Assembly: GCF_025499465.1 (NCBI RefSeq)
Contig: NZ_JAIMCA010000002.1
Location: 124,001-188,000 of the forward strand
Direction of reading: 5' to 3'
DNA from: Allobosea sp. BH3
GTDB taxonomy: Bacteria > Pseudomonadota > Alphaproteobacteria > Rhizobiales > Beijerinckiaceae
DNA length: 64,000 bases
The stretch's first letter is position 1. The number at the start of each line of letters is the position of its first letter. The notes beneath the pieces were generated by a model, which was given only the letters and a program-made list of their open reading frames with translations, made no database searches and was not told the origin of the DNA. Positions 34,601 through 43,139 of the stretch are shown piece after piece. The translations under genes were made by a program, and so were the position numbers.

Positions 34601-35051
34601 CGGCCATTTCCAGCGGCTGTTCGGCGTGCTCTTCGGCGGTGGCGAGGCCGAGCTGAAGCTGGTCGACTCGGACGATCCGCTCGATGCGGGCCTCGAGATT
34701 TTTGCCCGCCCGCCCGGCAAGAAGCCCCAGGTGATGACGCTGCTCTCCGGCGGCGAGCAGGCGCTGACCGCCACGGCGCTGATCTTCGCGGTGTTCCTGA
34801 CCAATCCCTCGCCGGTCTGCGTGCTCGACGAGGTCGACGCCCCGCTCGATGACGCCAATGTCGAGCGCTACTGCGACCTGCTCGTCGAAATGGCGCAGAA
34901 TACGCAGACGCGCTTCATCCTGATCACCCACAATCCGATCACGATGGCGCGGATGGAGCGGCTCTTCGGCGTCACCATGATGGAGCGCGGCGTCAGCCAG
35001 ATGGTTTCGGTCGACCTCGCCACCGCTGAACAGATCCGCGAGGCGGGTTAG
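31602..35051 (+). CDS. smc: Chromosome segregation protein SMC
   Basis: 1149 residues, full length. ABC-type head: Walker A GPNGCGKSN (residues 31-39), signature LLSGGEQALTA and Walker B VCVLDEVDAPLDD near residues 1045-1090. Two long coiled-coil arms (about 170-500 and 640-1000) rich in Ala/Glu/Arg flank a hinge (about 500-640, with AVLEAVSVAKGYEVALGAALGDD). It forms a dimer that organises and separates chromosomes with ScpA/ScpB, which are not in this window. The very high Ala/Arg coiled-coil content creates a 1639-residue open frame on the opposite strand, which is not a gene. Confidence 0.97.
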   Translation: MQLTRLKLTGFKTFVEPTEFSIQPGLTGVVGPNGCGKSNLVEALRWVMGESSFKNMRGSGMDDVIFGGSSERPARNMAEVSLTLDNSDRKAPAAFNEAEVLEVTRRIEREEGSTYRINGKEVRAKDVQLLFADAATGARSPAMVRQGQISEIISAKPQSRRRILEDAAGIAGLHSRRHEAELRLRGAEENLVRLEDVLGQIDEQIDGLQRQARQAGRYRSLASDIRRAEATLALIALHDARAQEAQAARTLEETAKDVADQTGIQAEAARKQAVAAHEMPTLREGEAAASSALVRLKRGLDELEAANRRARQRAEELGRRLDELQGDLARQERAGKDATDSLAKLAEEDASLAREAEGAGAGAQEAAAAQQQAENALAATETEHAAAQAALSELAARRGALERTLKEAREREGRATAEREKLSRDLAALASDAEAGLISLREALAASETAAQKAEGQLGAARSAVTAAREREAGMRGPLAEADRKAQRLDTEIGTLRKLLAPAAGDRWPAVLEAVSVAKGYEVALGAALGDDLDASSDTAAPVHWAGADGPSDPALPEGAEPLLDHVQAPAALRRRLAQIGVVARGAGADLRGKLSQGQVLVSREGDVWRWDGFTSAADAPSPAARRLAEKNRLVDLEREAKAAREAADTARKALDTVAAEARQAAQAETAAIEATRQARRAVDQSREQLAIAERKAADTLVKRSTLAEAIKRLGQAVSEAAAQAAMHQDGLAVLSQPAELENVLLKARILLGECRTAASDARARVQTLAREAEMRARRRAAIAADIAAWKERATASLQTAEETKRRIETTGAERNALLEAPDTFLSERRRLVAEIEQAEIARRAAADRLALGEAALAEADRQARLALEGLSGARERRASAEARLEASRQRLADITREILDRLETRLDGLQGIAGFKPGDALPEPDAVERRLANLRGERERLGAVNLRAEDELSEIKARREGLSGERDDLTEAIRRLRQAIGALNREGRERLLAAFEIVNGHFQRLFGVLFGGGEAELKLVDSDDPLDAGLEIFARPPGKKPQVMTLLSGGEQALTATALIFAVFLTNPSPVCVLDEVDAPLDDANVERYCDLLVEMAQNTQTRFILITHNPITMARMERLFGVTMMERGVSQMVSVDLATAEQIREAG

Positions 35052-35052
35052 G

Positions 35053-35151
35053 CCGTCCTTGCGAGCACAGCGAAGCAATCCAGGGAGACTCGGCTAAACC
35101 GTTCCATCCCGTCCCCTCGATTGCTTCGTCGCTTCGCTCCTCGCAATGACG
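35053..35151. repeat. CGTCATTGCGAG palindromic repeat, copy 2
   Basis: CCGTCCTTGCGAG ... CGAAGCAATCCAGGGAG, then CGATTGCTTCGTCGC ... CTCGCAATGACG. Begins next to the smc stop codon (35049-35051). Confidence 0.85.
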
Positions 35152-35280
35152 ACAAGAAGCCGGCTGAGGCCGTTCTTCCCGGCTGAAAAAATGCCACAAT
35201 CGGCGCTGCAATGCGGCTAGAATGTCGCACTCGGCCTGAATTTCCAACTATTCCAATGTGTTAGGTGTTATCTACCCGCC

Positions 35281-35303
35281 TTGACAGGGCGGGGGGCTGT
35301 CAA
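35281..35303. repeat. Inverted repeat upstream of atpI
   Basis: TTGACAG (35281-35287), nine bases, CTGTCAA (35297-35303), 109 bases before atpI. The left arm also reads as a -35 element. The rest of the 35152-35411 gap has no gene that I can see. Confidence 0.45.
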
Positions 35304-35411
35304 TAAAGGAGGCCGTGCTGACGACGGCTCGATGCGCGGGTTTGGGCAGGGTTATAGTGGTTTTTCGCTGGATCGCGGCGTGATCGCGATCAGGACGGAG
35401 CCTCGAAGACC

Positions 35412-35762
35412 ATGACCGAACCCGACCCAAACGCCTCAGACTCGGAGTTGCGCGCAAGACTGGGTTCCCTGAAGTCCGCCATCCAGCGGGCCGAGGCGAA
35501 CGATAAGCCGGGCGCGAGCCCGGCTGGAGAAGACAAAGCGCTCGCGGGCGCGATGTCTTCAGGCTTTCGCGCCGCGACGGATCTCGCAGGCGGTGTCATC
35601 GCGGGCGCCCTTATCGGGTACCTCGGCGACCGGTGGCTAGGAACGTCCCCGTTCCTGCTGATCGCCTTCCTGGTGATCGGAACCATCGCGGGCTTCAGAT
35701 CCGTCTATCGGCTCGGCTCGCGTCCGACCTCCGGGTCGAGCGGCGGCCCGAAGGCGAATTGA
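35412..35762 (+). CDS. atpI: ATP synthase protein I (AtpI)
   Basis: 116 residues. A charged N-terminal third (DPNASDSELRARLGSLK) is followed by two membrane helices (ATDLAGGVIAGALIGYLGDRW and LIAFLVIGTIAGFRSVYRL), the AtpI/AtpQ pattern. It assists assembly of the c-ring and may aid Mg transport; not part of the final enzyme. First gene of the F0 operon atpI-B-E-F'-F; the F1 genes are elsewhere, as usual in alphaproteobacteria. Confidence 0.9.
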   Translation: MTEPDPNASDSELRARLGSLKSAIQRAEANDKPGASPAGEDKALAGAMSSGFRAATDLAGGVIAGALIGYLGDRWLGTSPFLLIAFLVIGTIAGFRSVYRLGSRPTSGSSGGPKAN

Positions 35763-35805
35763 TCGAGGGGTGGCCCGCGAGGGCCGCACGATAGGGAACG
35801 GAAAC

Positions 35806-36567
35806 ATGGCGGCTGGCGGCGGAATCGATCCGATCCACCAATTCCACATCACCGAGATCGTGGCGCTGAAGCCGTTCGGCCTCAATCTGTCCTTCACTAA
35901 CACCTCGCTGTGGATGGTGATCGTGCTCGCCACCGTCTCGGCGATCATGGTCTACGGCTCGAGCCAGCGTGCGGTCGTCCCCGGCCGGCTGCAGTCGCTC
36001 GCCGAAATGATCTACGAATTCGTGGCTTCGACCCTCACAGGCGTGATGGGCAAGGAAGGCATGAAGTTCTTCCCCTTCGTGTTCTCGCTGTTCAGCTTCG
36101 TGCTGGCGAGCAACATGCTCGGCATGATCCCCGGCTCCTTCACCGTCACCAGCCAGATCATCGTCACCGCCGCCTTCGCCGTGCTCGTCATCTCCGTCGT
36201 GCTGGTCTACGGCATCGTGAAGCATGGCAGCCATTTCTTCGGCCTCTTCGTGCCGTCGGGCGTGCCCGGCTGGCTCCTGCCCTTCATGGTGCTGATCGAG
36301 GTCGTCTCCTTCCTGTCGCGCCCGGTTTCGCTGTCGCTTCGTCTGTTCGGCAACATGCTCGCCGGCCACATCGCTCTGAAGGTCTTCGGCGGCTTCGTCG
36401 TGGCGTTGATCGCCGCGGGCGGCGCGGCGACCATCATCGCGCCGCTGCCGCTGCTGCTGGCGGTCGCGCTGACGGCGCTCGAATTCCTCGTCGCTTTCCT
36501 GCAGGCCTATGTCTTCGCGATCCTGACCTGCGTCTATCTCAACGACGCGCTGCACCCCGGCCACTGA
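35806..36567 (+). CDS. atpB: F0F1 ATP synthase subunit a
   Basis: 253 residues from ATG 35806 (a GTG at 35770 is open but its extension MAREGRTIGNGN looks untranslated). Membrane subunit with the proton half-channels. The essential Arg lies in [14 protein letters not shown] (near residue 180), and the C-terminal helix [22 protein letters not shown] has the conserved Glu/Gln pair. Five to six membrane segments. Sits 43 bases after atpI and 64 before atpE. Confidence 0.96.
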   Translation: MAAGGGIDPIHQFHITEIVALKPFGLNLSFTNTSLWMVIVLATVSAIMVYGSSQRAVVPGRLQSLAEMIYEFVASTLTGVMGKEGMKFFPFVFSLFSFVLASNMLGMIPGSFTVTSQIIVTAAFAVLVISVVLVYGIVKHGSHFFGLFVPSGVPGWLLPFMVLIEVVSFLSRPVSLSLRLFGNMLAGHIALKVFGGFVVALIAAGGAATIIAPLPLLLAVALTALEFLVAFLQAYVFAILTCVYLNDALHPGH

Positions 36568-36631
36568 GGCCCGGGCAGCGCTCGCGAGAGTTCATCCCAC
36601 CCGTCAAAACGTTCCACACTGGAGAAAGACC

Positions 36632-36859
36632 ATGGATCCTGTTGCAGCCAAGTTCATCGGCGCCGGCCTCGCCTCGCTCGGCATGGGCCTCGCCGCCATC
36701 GGCGTCGGCACCATCTTCGGCAACTTCCTCTCGGGCGCCCTGCGCAACCCGTCGGCCGCCGACGGCCAGTTCCCGCGCGCCTTCATCGGCGCGGCGCTCG
36801 CCGAAGGTCTGGGCATCTTCGCGTTCGTCGTCGCGCTCGTGCTGCTCTTCGTGGTCTGA
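36632..36859 (+). CDS. atpE: F0F1 ATP synthase subunit c
   Basis: 75 residues, two-helix hairpin. Proton-carrying Glu is residue 58 ([13 protein letters not shown]); the first helix has the GxGxGxG-like packing motif [16 protein letters not shown] and the polar loop is RNPSA. No Na-binding pattern is obvious, so probably H+-coupled. A GGAGAAAG ribosome site precedes the ATG. Third gene of the F0 operon. Confidence 0.97.
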   Translation: MDPVAAKFIGAGLASLGMGLAAIGVGTIFGNFLSGALRNPSAADGQFPRAFIGAALAEGLGIFAFVVALVLLFVV

Positions 36860-36950
36860 CGTTCTTTCGTCGACCGCATTCTCGTCGCGCGCCTCGGCCA
36901 GCATGGCCAGCGCGCGACGGTTCCATATCCCAAGCGCTGAAAGGCACGCT

Positions 36951-37562
36951 ATGCCGGTTCGATCTTCAGGGTTCGTGCGACAAGGATGGCCGGTGGCTAT
37001 CGCCTCGTTCGCCACTCTGCTGGCGGGTGCGGCGCAGGCTGCCACTCCGGGCCTGAGCGGCGAGAAGGCCTCCTTCCCGCCCTTCGACCCCGCGCATTTC
37101 GCCAGCAACCTGTTCTGGCTCGCGATCACCTTCGGGGCGCTCTACTGGCTGATGTCCAAGGTCGCCCTGCCGCGCCTCGGCTCGGTCCTGGAGGAGCGCG
37201 CCGAGACGATCGGCCGCGATCTCGACCAGGCCACGCAGATGCAGGCCAAGGCCGAGGACATGGCCCAGGCCTATGAGAAGGCGCTGGCCGAGGCCCGCAA
37301 GAACGCCCAGGGCATCGCCCAGGCGGCGCGGGAGACCGGCGCCAAGGAAAGCGACGCCAAGCGCCACGCCACCGAGGCCGAGCTCGCCGGCAAGCTCGCC
37401 AAGGCTGAGGCGTCCATCGCCAAGACCAAGACCAAGGCGATGGGCAATGTTCGCGATCTCGGCAGCGACATCGCTGTGGCGATCGTCGCCAAGCTGACCG
37501 GCCAGGCGCCCAGCGCCACCGAGGCGGCGGAAGCCGTCGACCAGGCTCTGACTCAGGGCTGA
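36951..37562 (+). CDS. F0F1 ATP synthase subunit b'
   Basis: 203 residues from ATG 36951 with AAGG upstream. The peripheral stalk subunit has one membrane helix (FASNLFWLAITFGALYWLM, about residues 52-70) then a long Ala/Glu/Lys coiled coil to about residue 175. The N-terminal 48 residues contain a hydrophobic stretch ending AAQAAT that looks like a signal or extra helix, normal for alphaproteobacterial b'. Pairs with the b subunit encoded 11 bases downstream to form a heterodimeric stalk. Confidence 0.94.
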   Translation: MPVRSSGFVRQGWPVAIASFATLLAGAAQAATPGLSGEKASFPPFDPAHFASNLFWLAITFGALYWLMSKVALPRLGSVLEERAETIGRDLDQATQMQAKAEDMAQAYEKALAEARKNAQGIAQAARETGAKESDAKRHATEAELAGKLAKAEASIAKTKTKAMGNVRDLGSDIAVAIVAKLTGQAPSATEAAEAVDQALTQG

Positions 37563-37573
37563 GGAGAGGTTCC

Positions 37574-38050
37574 ATGGATACTGTCTGGGTCGGCGTCGCC
37601 CTCGTCATCTTCCTCGCGATCCTGGTCAAGTTCGGCGTGCCGAAGATGATCGTGAAGGGGCTTGACGCCCGCGGCGAGAAGGTCGCGCAGGAACTGGCGG
37701 AAGCCCGCCGCCTGCGTCAGGAGGCAGAGAAGCTGCTGGCCGAGTACGACGCCAAGCGCAAGGCCGCCGAGGCCGAGGCCGCCGGCATCGTCTCCGCTGC
37801 CAAGGAGGAGGCCAAGCGCCTCGCCGCCGAGGCCGAGGCCAAGCTCGCCGACTTCGTCACCCGCCGCACCAAGGCGGCCGAGGAGAAGATCGCGCAGGCC
37901 GAGAGCCAGGCCGAGGCCGAGGTTCGCGCGGCGGCTGCGGAAGCGGCCACCAAGGCTGCCGAGACCATCCTGCGCAGCCAGATGGCCGGCAAGGCCGGCG
38001 ACGCCGCCTTCGCTGCGGGGCTGGGCGAGGTGAAGGCCAAGCTCAACTGA
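37574..38050 (+). CDS. atpF: F0F1 ATP synthase subunit b
   Basis: 158 residues. A single N-terminal membrane helix (VWVGVALVIFLAILVKFGVP) is followed by a coiled coil (QELAEARRLRQEAEKLLAEYDAKR onward) that contacts F1. GAGGAGAGG ribosome site 5 bases before ATG. Last gene of the F0 operon; a terminator follows 26 bases after the stop. Confidence 0.96.
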   Translation: MDTVWVGVALVIFLAILVKFGVPKMIVKGLDARGEKVAQELAEARRLRQEAEKLLAEYDAKRKAAEAEAAGIVSAAKEEAKRLAAEAEAKLADFVTRRTKAAEEKIAQAESQAEAEVRAAAAEAATKAAETILRSQMAGKAGDAAFAAGLGEVKAKLN

Positions 38051-38076
38051 GCTTCTAGCCGGATCGCAAGAGATCG

Positions 38077-38105
38077 ACGCCGCGCCTTCGGGCGCGGCGT
38101 TTTTC
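38077..38105 (+). terminator. Rho-independent terminator of the atp F0 operon
   Basis: ACGCCGCGCC (38077-38086), tetraloop TTCG, GGCGCGGCGT (38091-38100), followed by a T run. Confidence 0.92.
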
Positions 38106-38128
38106 GTTTGGGAGCATGTCGAAGGGAG

Positions 38129-38232
38129 CGTCATGCTCGGGCTCGACCCGAGCATCTCATGACGATCGCGGTTCCAGTGCCTGCCCGGCCTGAGATTCTC
38201 GGGTCATCGCTAAGCGCCGCCCGAGAATGACG
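38129..38232. repeat. Composite REP-like element, copy 5 (inverted)
   Basis: CGTCATGCTCGGGC and TCGACCCGAGCATCTC at the left, TGAGATTCTCGGG ... CCGAGAATGACGG at the right: the whole element in opposite orientation to the other copies. Sits between the convergent atpF and L,D-transpeptidase ends. Confidence 0.85.
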
Positions 38233-38249
38233 GCAGCGGTTTGCGAGCC

Positions 38250-39500
38250 TCAGTTGCTCGCCGTCGCGGCCGGGCCAGGCGGTTTTTCCGCCGCCGCGGT
38301 GACCGGGCGTGCCGGCGGCAGCGCGGCCGCCTTCGGCTTGGGCTTGCGGGGCTGGATCGTCGAGGTGACGATGCCTTGCGGCGTGTCGAGCCCGTAGATG
38401 TCGTCGCGGAACTGGACCTGTCCATCCGCGCCCTGCCAGCCCGTCAGATAGACCCAGGCGACCGGAACCTGCTTCTTCAGCGGGATGTTCTTGCGCTCGC
38501 CCTTGGCGATCTCCTCCTCGAGCGAGGCGAGCGTCCATTCCGAGCCTTCGAGCAGCCAGGCGCCAAGCTCCCGCACGCCCTCGACACGGGCGCAGCCCGA
38601 GGAGTTGAAGCGGACATCGTTGCGGAACAGGGTCTTCTTCGGCGTGTCATGCAGATAGACAGCCTCGCTGTTGGGCATGTCGATCTTGAGCTGGCCGAGC
38701 GAATTGGTCGGGCCCGGCTCCTGCCGCACGGTGAAATAGGGGCTGGTGATCGTCGCCCAGTTCACACTCGCCGGGTCGATTTCCTTGTTCTCGGCGCCGA
38801 GCAGCTTCATGTTCGACTTGGCGACGAAGCCCGGGTCCTTGCGCATGTGCGGGATGATGTCGGCCTTCACGATCGAGGTCGGCACCGTCCAGTAGGGGTT
38901 GAGGTTGACCGAGGTGATGTTGGCCTGGATCACCGGCGAGGGCCGGTCCGGCCGGCCGACCACGGCGAGGTGGCGCTGCGCAACCGCGCCGTTCTCGACC
39001 GCCTCGACGCTGGCGCCGGGGATGTTCACCACGACATAGCGGCTGGCGAAGTTGAAGCCGTTGCCCTTGAGCCGCTCCAGCGTCGCCGTGATCTGGTTGA
39101 GGCGCACTTCGACCGGCACGTTCATCGCCTTGAGGGTCAGGCGCCCCACCGTGCCGAGATCCGACAGGCCGTGGCGAAGCTGGAAGCGTTTCACCGCGGC
39201 GACGACGGCCTCGTCATAGACGTCGTGAGCCATCGCCTCCGGCGGAAGGTCCCCGCTGGCGAGCAGCCGCAGCTTCAGGGCGACAACGTCAGGACCCTGC
39301 GAATCAGGCTTCAGCGCGGTGACGCCGCCGGGCACCTTGGGCCAGCCGCCGCGGCTGGCGGCATCCTCATGGGCGATCAGCGCCTCGAGCGTGCGATCAT
39401 AGGTGTTGGGGCCATAGCTCGGCTCGTTCGCACGCACGAGCGCCGTGGAAGCCAGCAGAATGGCAGCCGCAGCAGCAAGGATTGAGGGACGCGCAGACAT
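38250..39500 (-). CDS. L,D-transpeptidase (YkuD) with peptidoglycan-binding domain
   Basis: 416 residues. Signal peptide about residues 1-24 (LLASTALVRA). A peptidoglycan-binding helical domain follows (about residues 65-125, QGPDVVALKLRLLASG ... VKRFQLRHGLSDLGTVG), then the YkuD catalytic domain with VYLHDTP and the nucleophile Cys in FNSSGCARV (about residue 305). It forms 3-3 crosslinks or attaches lipoproteins to peptidoglycan in the periplasm. The Pro/Ala-rich C-terminal tail is likely disordered. The GGGGG ribosome site lies within a hairpin stem (39506-39535) that also ends the gcv operon. Confidence 0.93.
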   Translation of the reverse strand: MSARPSILAAAAAILLASTALVRANEPSYGPNTYDRTLEALIAHEDAASRGGWPKVPGGVTALKPDSQGPDVVALKLRLLASGDLPPEAMAHDVYDEAVVAAVKRFQLRHGLSDLGTVGRLTLKAMNVPVEVRLNQITATLERLKGNGFNFASRYVVVNIPGASVEAVENGAVAQRHLAVVGRPDRPSPVIQANITSVNLNPYWTVPTSIVKADIIPHMRKDPGFVAKSNMKLLGAENKEIDPASVNWATITSPYFTVRQEPGPTNSLGQLKIDMPNSEAVYLHDTPKKTLFRNDVRFNSSGCARVEGVRELGAWLLEGSEWTLASLEEEIAKGERKNIPLKKQVPVAWVYLTGWQGADGQVQFRDDIYGLDTPQGIVTSTIQPRKPKPKAAALPPARPVTAAAEKPPGPAATASN

Positions 39501-39502
39501 GA

Positions 39503-39535
39503 AAACCCCCGGGCCGCACAGAGCGGCACCGGGGG
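39503..39535 (-). terminator. Terminator of the gcv operon overlapping the L,D-transpeptidase ribosome site
   Basis: Minus-strand stem: CCCCCGG (39535-39529 side) with CCGGGGG (39512-39506 side), inner GCCGC/GCGGC, one bulge and 5-base loop, followed by TTTT at 39505-39502. The GGGGG at the stem base is five bases before the ATG of the next gene. Confidence 0.75.
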
Positions 39536-39626
39536 ATCATTCCGCTACATGGTCAAGGAATGCTTAAGAAGCGACGCAACGGCATTCACCATGCTGACGA
39601 ATGCCGTCAGCATGGTGCGAGATCGC

Positions 39627-41198
39627 TTACTCAGCCGCCTGGGCCGGGGCCGGCTTTTCCCATTTCAGGACCGGCTGGCGGGCGGCGCGGGTCTCGTCGA
39701 GACGGCGGATCGGGGCGTGATGCGGGGCGCTGGTGAAACGCTCCTTGTCATTGCCCTTTGCCGCCATGGCGAGATCGCGCAGCGTCGCGATGAAGAGGTC
39801 GAGCGCCGCCTTCGATTCCGACTCGGTCGGCTCGATCAGCATGGCGCCATGGACGACGAGCGGGAAATAGACCGTCATCGGGTGGTAGCCCTCGTCGATC
39901 ATCGCCTTGGCGAAATCGAGCGTCGAGACACCCGAGCCCTTCAACCACTCATCGTCGAACAGCACCTCGTGCATCGAGGGATGGTCCGGGAAGGGCAGCG
40001 ACATCAGGTCGGACAGGCCGGCGCGAATGTAATTCGCGTTCAGCACTGCATCCTCCGAAGCCTGCTTCATGCCGTCCGAGCCATGGCTCAGCATGTAGGC
40101 GAGCGCGCGGACATACATGCCCATCTGGCCGTGGAAGGCGGTCATGCGGCCGAAGGGCTGGTTGCCCGCGGGTGCTTCCTCGCGCGTCTCGATCAGGTGC
40201 GGCTTGTCGTTCTCGACATGAATGAAGGGCACGGGCGCGAAGGGCGCGAGCCTTTCGGAAAGCACGACCGGGCCGGCGCCGGGACCGCCGCCGCCATGCG
40301 GCGTCGAGAAGGTCTTGTGCAGGTTGATGTGCATGGCGTCGACGCCAAGGTCGCCCGGACGCGCCTTGCCGACGATGGCGTTGAAGTTCGCGCCGTCGCA
40401 GTAGAAATAGGCGCCGGCCTCATGCATCGCCGCGGCGATCTCGACGATCTGAGGCTCGAAGATGCCGCAGGTGTTCGGGTTGGTCAGCATGATCGCAGCG
40501 ATGTCAGGCCCGAGCAGCGCCTTGACGTCCTCGACCGCGACCGTGCCATCCGGACGGGCGGGAACGGCCTTCACCGAGAAGCCGATCAGCGCGGCGGTGG
40601 CCGGATTGGTGCCATGCGCCGATTCGGGCACGAGCACGACGTTGCGGGTCGCGCCCTCACCCTTGGCCTCGATGGCCGCCTTGATCGCCATCATGCCGCA
40701 GGCCTCGCCATGGGCGCCGGCCTTCGGCGATAGCGCCACGGCCGGCATGCCGGTCAGCGTCATCAGGTAGCGGGCGAGCTCCAGCATCAGGTCGAGCGCG
40801 CCGGGCACGGTCGAGAGCGGCTGCAGCGGGTGGACATCGGAGAAGCCCGGAAGCCGCGCCACCTTCTCGTTGAGGCGGGCATTGTGCTTCATCGTGCAGG
40901 AGCCAAGCGGGAAGAGCCCGGTGTCGATGCCGTAGTTCTTCTGGCTGAGGCGCACATAGTGGCGCATCGTCTCGGGCTCGGAGAGGCCGGGCAGGCCGAT
41001 CTCGCCCTTGCGCGCATGCTTGCCCAGGCGAGGCTTGAAGGGCGTGGGCTTCTCGATATCGACGCCGGTCGATTCGTGATGGCCGATCTCGAAGATCAGC
41101 GGCTCGATCTGCTGGAGAGCCTTGTTGCCGGTGAAGGTGGCGTGCTCGACCTGAGCGGCTTCGCCGGCCTGAGTGGGACGTCCCTGACGGTTCAGCAT
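39627..41198 (-). CDS. gcvPB: Glycine dehydrogenase (aminomethyl-transferring) subunit 2
   Basis: 523 residues from ATG 41198 (GTG one codon earlier is open). PLP-dependent P-protein half of the glycine cleavage system, decarboxylating glycine onto lipoyl-GcvH. The PLP Lys is in NLHKTFSTPHGGGGPGAGPV. In this split form the A and B chains replace the single long GcvP. The ATG overlaps the gcvPA stop as TGATG, so the two halves are translationally coupled. Last gene of the gcvT-H-PA-PB operon. Confidence 0.96.
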   Translation of the reverse strand: MLNRQGRPTQAGEAAQVEHATFTGNKALQQIEPLIFEIGHHESTGVDIEKPTPFKPRLGKHARKGEIGLPGLSEPETMRHYVRLSQKNYGIDTGLFPLGSCTMKHNARLNEKVARLPGFSDVHPLQPLSTVPGALDLMLELARYLMTLTGMPAVALSPKAGAHGEACGMMAIKAAIEAKGEGATRNVVLVPESAHGTNPATAALIGFSVKAVPARPDGTVAVEDVKALLGPDIAAIMLTNPNTCGIFEPQIVEIAAAMHEAGAYFYCDGANFNAIVGKARPGDLGVDAMHINLHKTFSTPHGGGGPGAGPVVLSERLAPFAPVPFIHVENDKPHLIETREEAPAGNQPFGRMTAFHGQMGMYVRALAYMLSHGSDGMKQASEDAVLNANYIRAGLSDLMSLPFPDHPSMHEVLFDDEWLKGSGVSTLDFAKAMIDEGYHPMTVYFPLVVHGAMLIEPTESESKAALDLFIATLRDLAMAAKGNDKERFTSAPHHAPIRRLDETRAARQPVLKWEKPAPAQAAE

Positions 41199-42538
41199 CA
41201 CAGCACCTCCACGAGCGCCGCCACGAGGGCCGCCCGGTCTTCGTCGGTATTCACCTCGGTCGAGGCGATGATGAGGAGGTCGTCCAGCCCGGCCCCGGGC
41301 AGGAGCCGCGAGACGGGGACGCCGGCCAGGATGCCCCTGGCGGCAAGAACCTCAACGACCTCGGCGGCCGGCTTCTTCAGCTTCACGGTGAACTCGTTGA
41401 AGAAGCTCTCGTTCAGCACCGAGACGCCCTTCACGCCGGCCAGCAGGTCGGCGAGCTTCACGGCATTGGCGTGGTTCACCTCGGCGAGACGGGCGAGGCC
41501 CGCCTGGCCCAGCAGCGTCATATGGATGGTGAAGGCCAGCACGCAGAGGCCGGAATTGGTGCAGATGTTCGAGGTCGCCTTGTCGCGGCGAATATGCTGC
41601 TCGCGGGTGGAGAGCGTCAGCACGAAGCCGCGCTGGCCGGTCGAATCGACGGTCTCGCCGCAGAGCCGGCCCGGCATCTGGCGGATATATTTCGACTTGG
41701 CGGCGAAGAGGCCGACATAGGGGCCGCCGAAGTTCAGGGCATTGCCGATCGACTGGCCCTCGCCGACGACGATGTCGGCATCCTGTGCGCCCGGAGGCGA
41801 CACCGCGCCGAGCGAGACGACCTCGGTGAAGACCGCGATCAGCAGGGCGCCATGGGCATGGGCCTTCTCGGCGATGGGCTTCAGGTCCCGCAGGTTGCCG
41901 AACACGTCCGGCGACTGGACGACGACGCAGGACACGCTGTCGTCGATCTGGGACAGGATGTCCTCGCTGGCCGCGACATCGGGCTGGAGCGAGACGACCT
42001 CGTCATTCGCCATGTGCGAGAGCGTCCGCACCACCTCGGAGTAATGGGGGTGGAGCCCTCCGGAGAGCACGGCCTTGCGGCGCTTGGTGACGCGGTGGGC
42101 CATCAGCACGGCCTCGCCCGTGCCGGTCGAGCCGTCATACATCGAGGCGTTGGCGACCTCCATGCCGGTCAACGCCGCGACCTGCGTCTGGAACTCGAAG
42201 AGATATTGCAGCGTGCCCTGCGCGATCTCGGGCTGGTAGGGCGTGTAGCTGGTCAGGAACTCGGAGCGCTGGATCAGGTGATCGACCGTCGCCGGGACAT
42301 GGTGCTTGTAGGCACCCGCGCCGACAAAGAACGGCACGGCCGAGGCGGCCGCGTTCTTGCCGGCCATCCTGCCGAGGATGCGCTCGACCTCCAGCTCGCC
42401 CTTGGCGCGCGGCAGGTCGACCGGCGCCTTCAGCAGCTTGCCTGCAGGCACGTCGCTGAACAGCGCGTCGATATCGGAGATGCCGATTCGCGCGAGCATG
42501 TCCTCGCGGTCGGTATCGGTGAGCGGGAGATAGCGCAT
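41198..42538 (-). CDS. gcvPA: Glycine dehydrogenase (aminomethyl-transferring) subunit 1
   Basis: 446 residues, full length for the first half of a split P-protein. Characteristic N-terminus [19 protein letters not shown], then [30 protein letters not shown] [13 protein letters not shown] and [15 protein letters not shown]. Lacks the catalytic Lys, which is in gcvPB. Partner of gcvPB, with which it forms an alpha2-beta2 enzyme. Separated from gcvH by 174 bases containing a palindromic repeat. Confidence 0.96.
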   Translation of the reverse strand: MRYLPLTDTDREDMLARIGISDIDALFSDVPAGKLLKAPVDLPRAKGELEVERILGRMAGKNAAASAVPFFVGAGAYKHHVPATVDHLIQRSEFLTSYTPYQPEIAQGTLQYLFEFQTQVAALTGMEVANASMYDGSTGTGEAVLMAHRVTKRRKAVLSGGLHPHYSEVVRTLSHMANDEVVSLQPDVAASEDILSQIDDSVSCVVVQSPDVFGNLRDLKPIAEKAHAHGALLIAVFTEVVSLGAVSPPGAQDADIVVGEGQSIGNALNFGGPYVGLFAAKSKYIRQMPGRLCGETVDSTGQRGFVLTLSTREQHIRRDKATSNICTNSGLCVLAFTIHMTLLGQAGLARLAEVNHANAVKLADLLAGVKGVSVLNESFFNEFTVKLKKPAAEVVEVLAARGILAGVPVSRLLPGAGLDDLLIIASTEVNTDEDRAALVAALVEVL

Positions 42539-42570
42539 GGTGTGCTTCCGTGATGGGTCGCGGTGCTAGG

Positions 42571-42704
42571 TGTCATCCCGTGCGCGCTGCGGCGCGAAGT
42601 GCCGCTGCGCAAACACGGGATCGCATGACGAGAAGGCGCCTTGTCCTGACGACGATCCCGCATCTGCGCAGCAGCACTTCGTGCTGCGGCGCGTGCGGGA
42701 TGAC
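42571..42704. repeat. GTCATCCCGTGCGCGC palindromic repeat inside the gcv operon
   Basis: TGTCATCCCGTGCGCGCTGC ... AAGTGCCGCTGCGCA at the left and TGCGCAGCAGCACTT ... GCGTGCGGGATGACG at the right form inverted halves. Lies between gcvH and gcvPA and could set their expression ratio. Confidence 0.75.
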
Positions 42705-42712
42705 GCCTCGGG

Positions 42713-43087
42713 TCAGAGCGTCTTGACGTAGTTCTGGTACTCGGCCTCGTTCATCAGCCCCTCGAGCTCGGCTGCGTCCGCGATCTTGATCTTGAGGAAC
42801 CAGCCCTTGCCGGCGGGGTCCTCGTTGACGGTGCCCGGCGTGGCTTCGAGCTCGCCATTGACCTCGACGACCTCGCCGGAGATCGGGGCGTAGACCTCGG
42901 AGGCCGCCTTGACGCTCTCGACGACGGCTGCCTCGCCGCCCTTGGTCAGCGCCTTGCCGACGGCCGGCAGCTCGACGAAGACAACGTCGCCGAGCTGGCC
43001 CTGGGCGTAATCGCTGATACCGACGGTGCCGGTATCGCCCTCGATGCGGATGTATTCGTGGTCCTTGGTGTAGCGGGTCTCGGCCAT
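42713..43087 (-). CDS. gcvH: Glycine cleavage system H protein
   Basis: 124 residues from ATG 43087, which has a perfect AGGAGG 5 bases upstream. Lipoyl carrier shuttling the aminomethyl group between P, T and L proteins. The lipoylated Lys is in VESVKAASEVYAP (near residue 62). YTKDHEYI at the N-terminus and GWFLKIKI at the C-terminus are typical. Between gcvT and gcvPA in the operon; no L protein gene is here, so it shares a dihydrolipoyl dehydrogenase coded elsewhere. Confidence 0.97.
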   Translation of the reverse strand: MAETRYTKDHEYIRIEGDTGTVGISDYAQGQLGDVVFVELPAVGKALTKGGEAAVVESVKAASEVYAPISGEVVEVNGELEATPGTVNEDPAGKGWFLKIKIADAAELEGLMNEAEYQNYVKTL

Positions 43088-43139
43088 GGTTTCCTCCTGG
43101 CGTTCGATCAGAATTGGCGTCAGATGTCTGGAAAAGGGC

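Noticed and set aside
30159..35078. A 1639-residue open frame on the minus strand across DUF721, DsbA and smc
   Set aside because: It is the shadow of high-GC coding sequence, above all the Ala/Arg/Glu coiled coils of smc; low-complexity composition, no ribosome site, and three real genes lie on the other strand.
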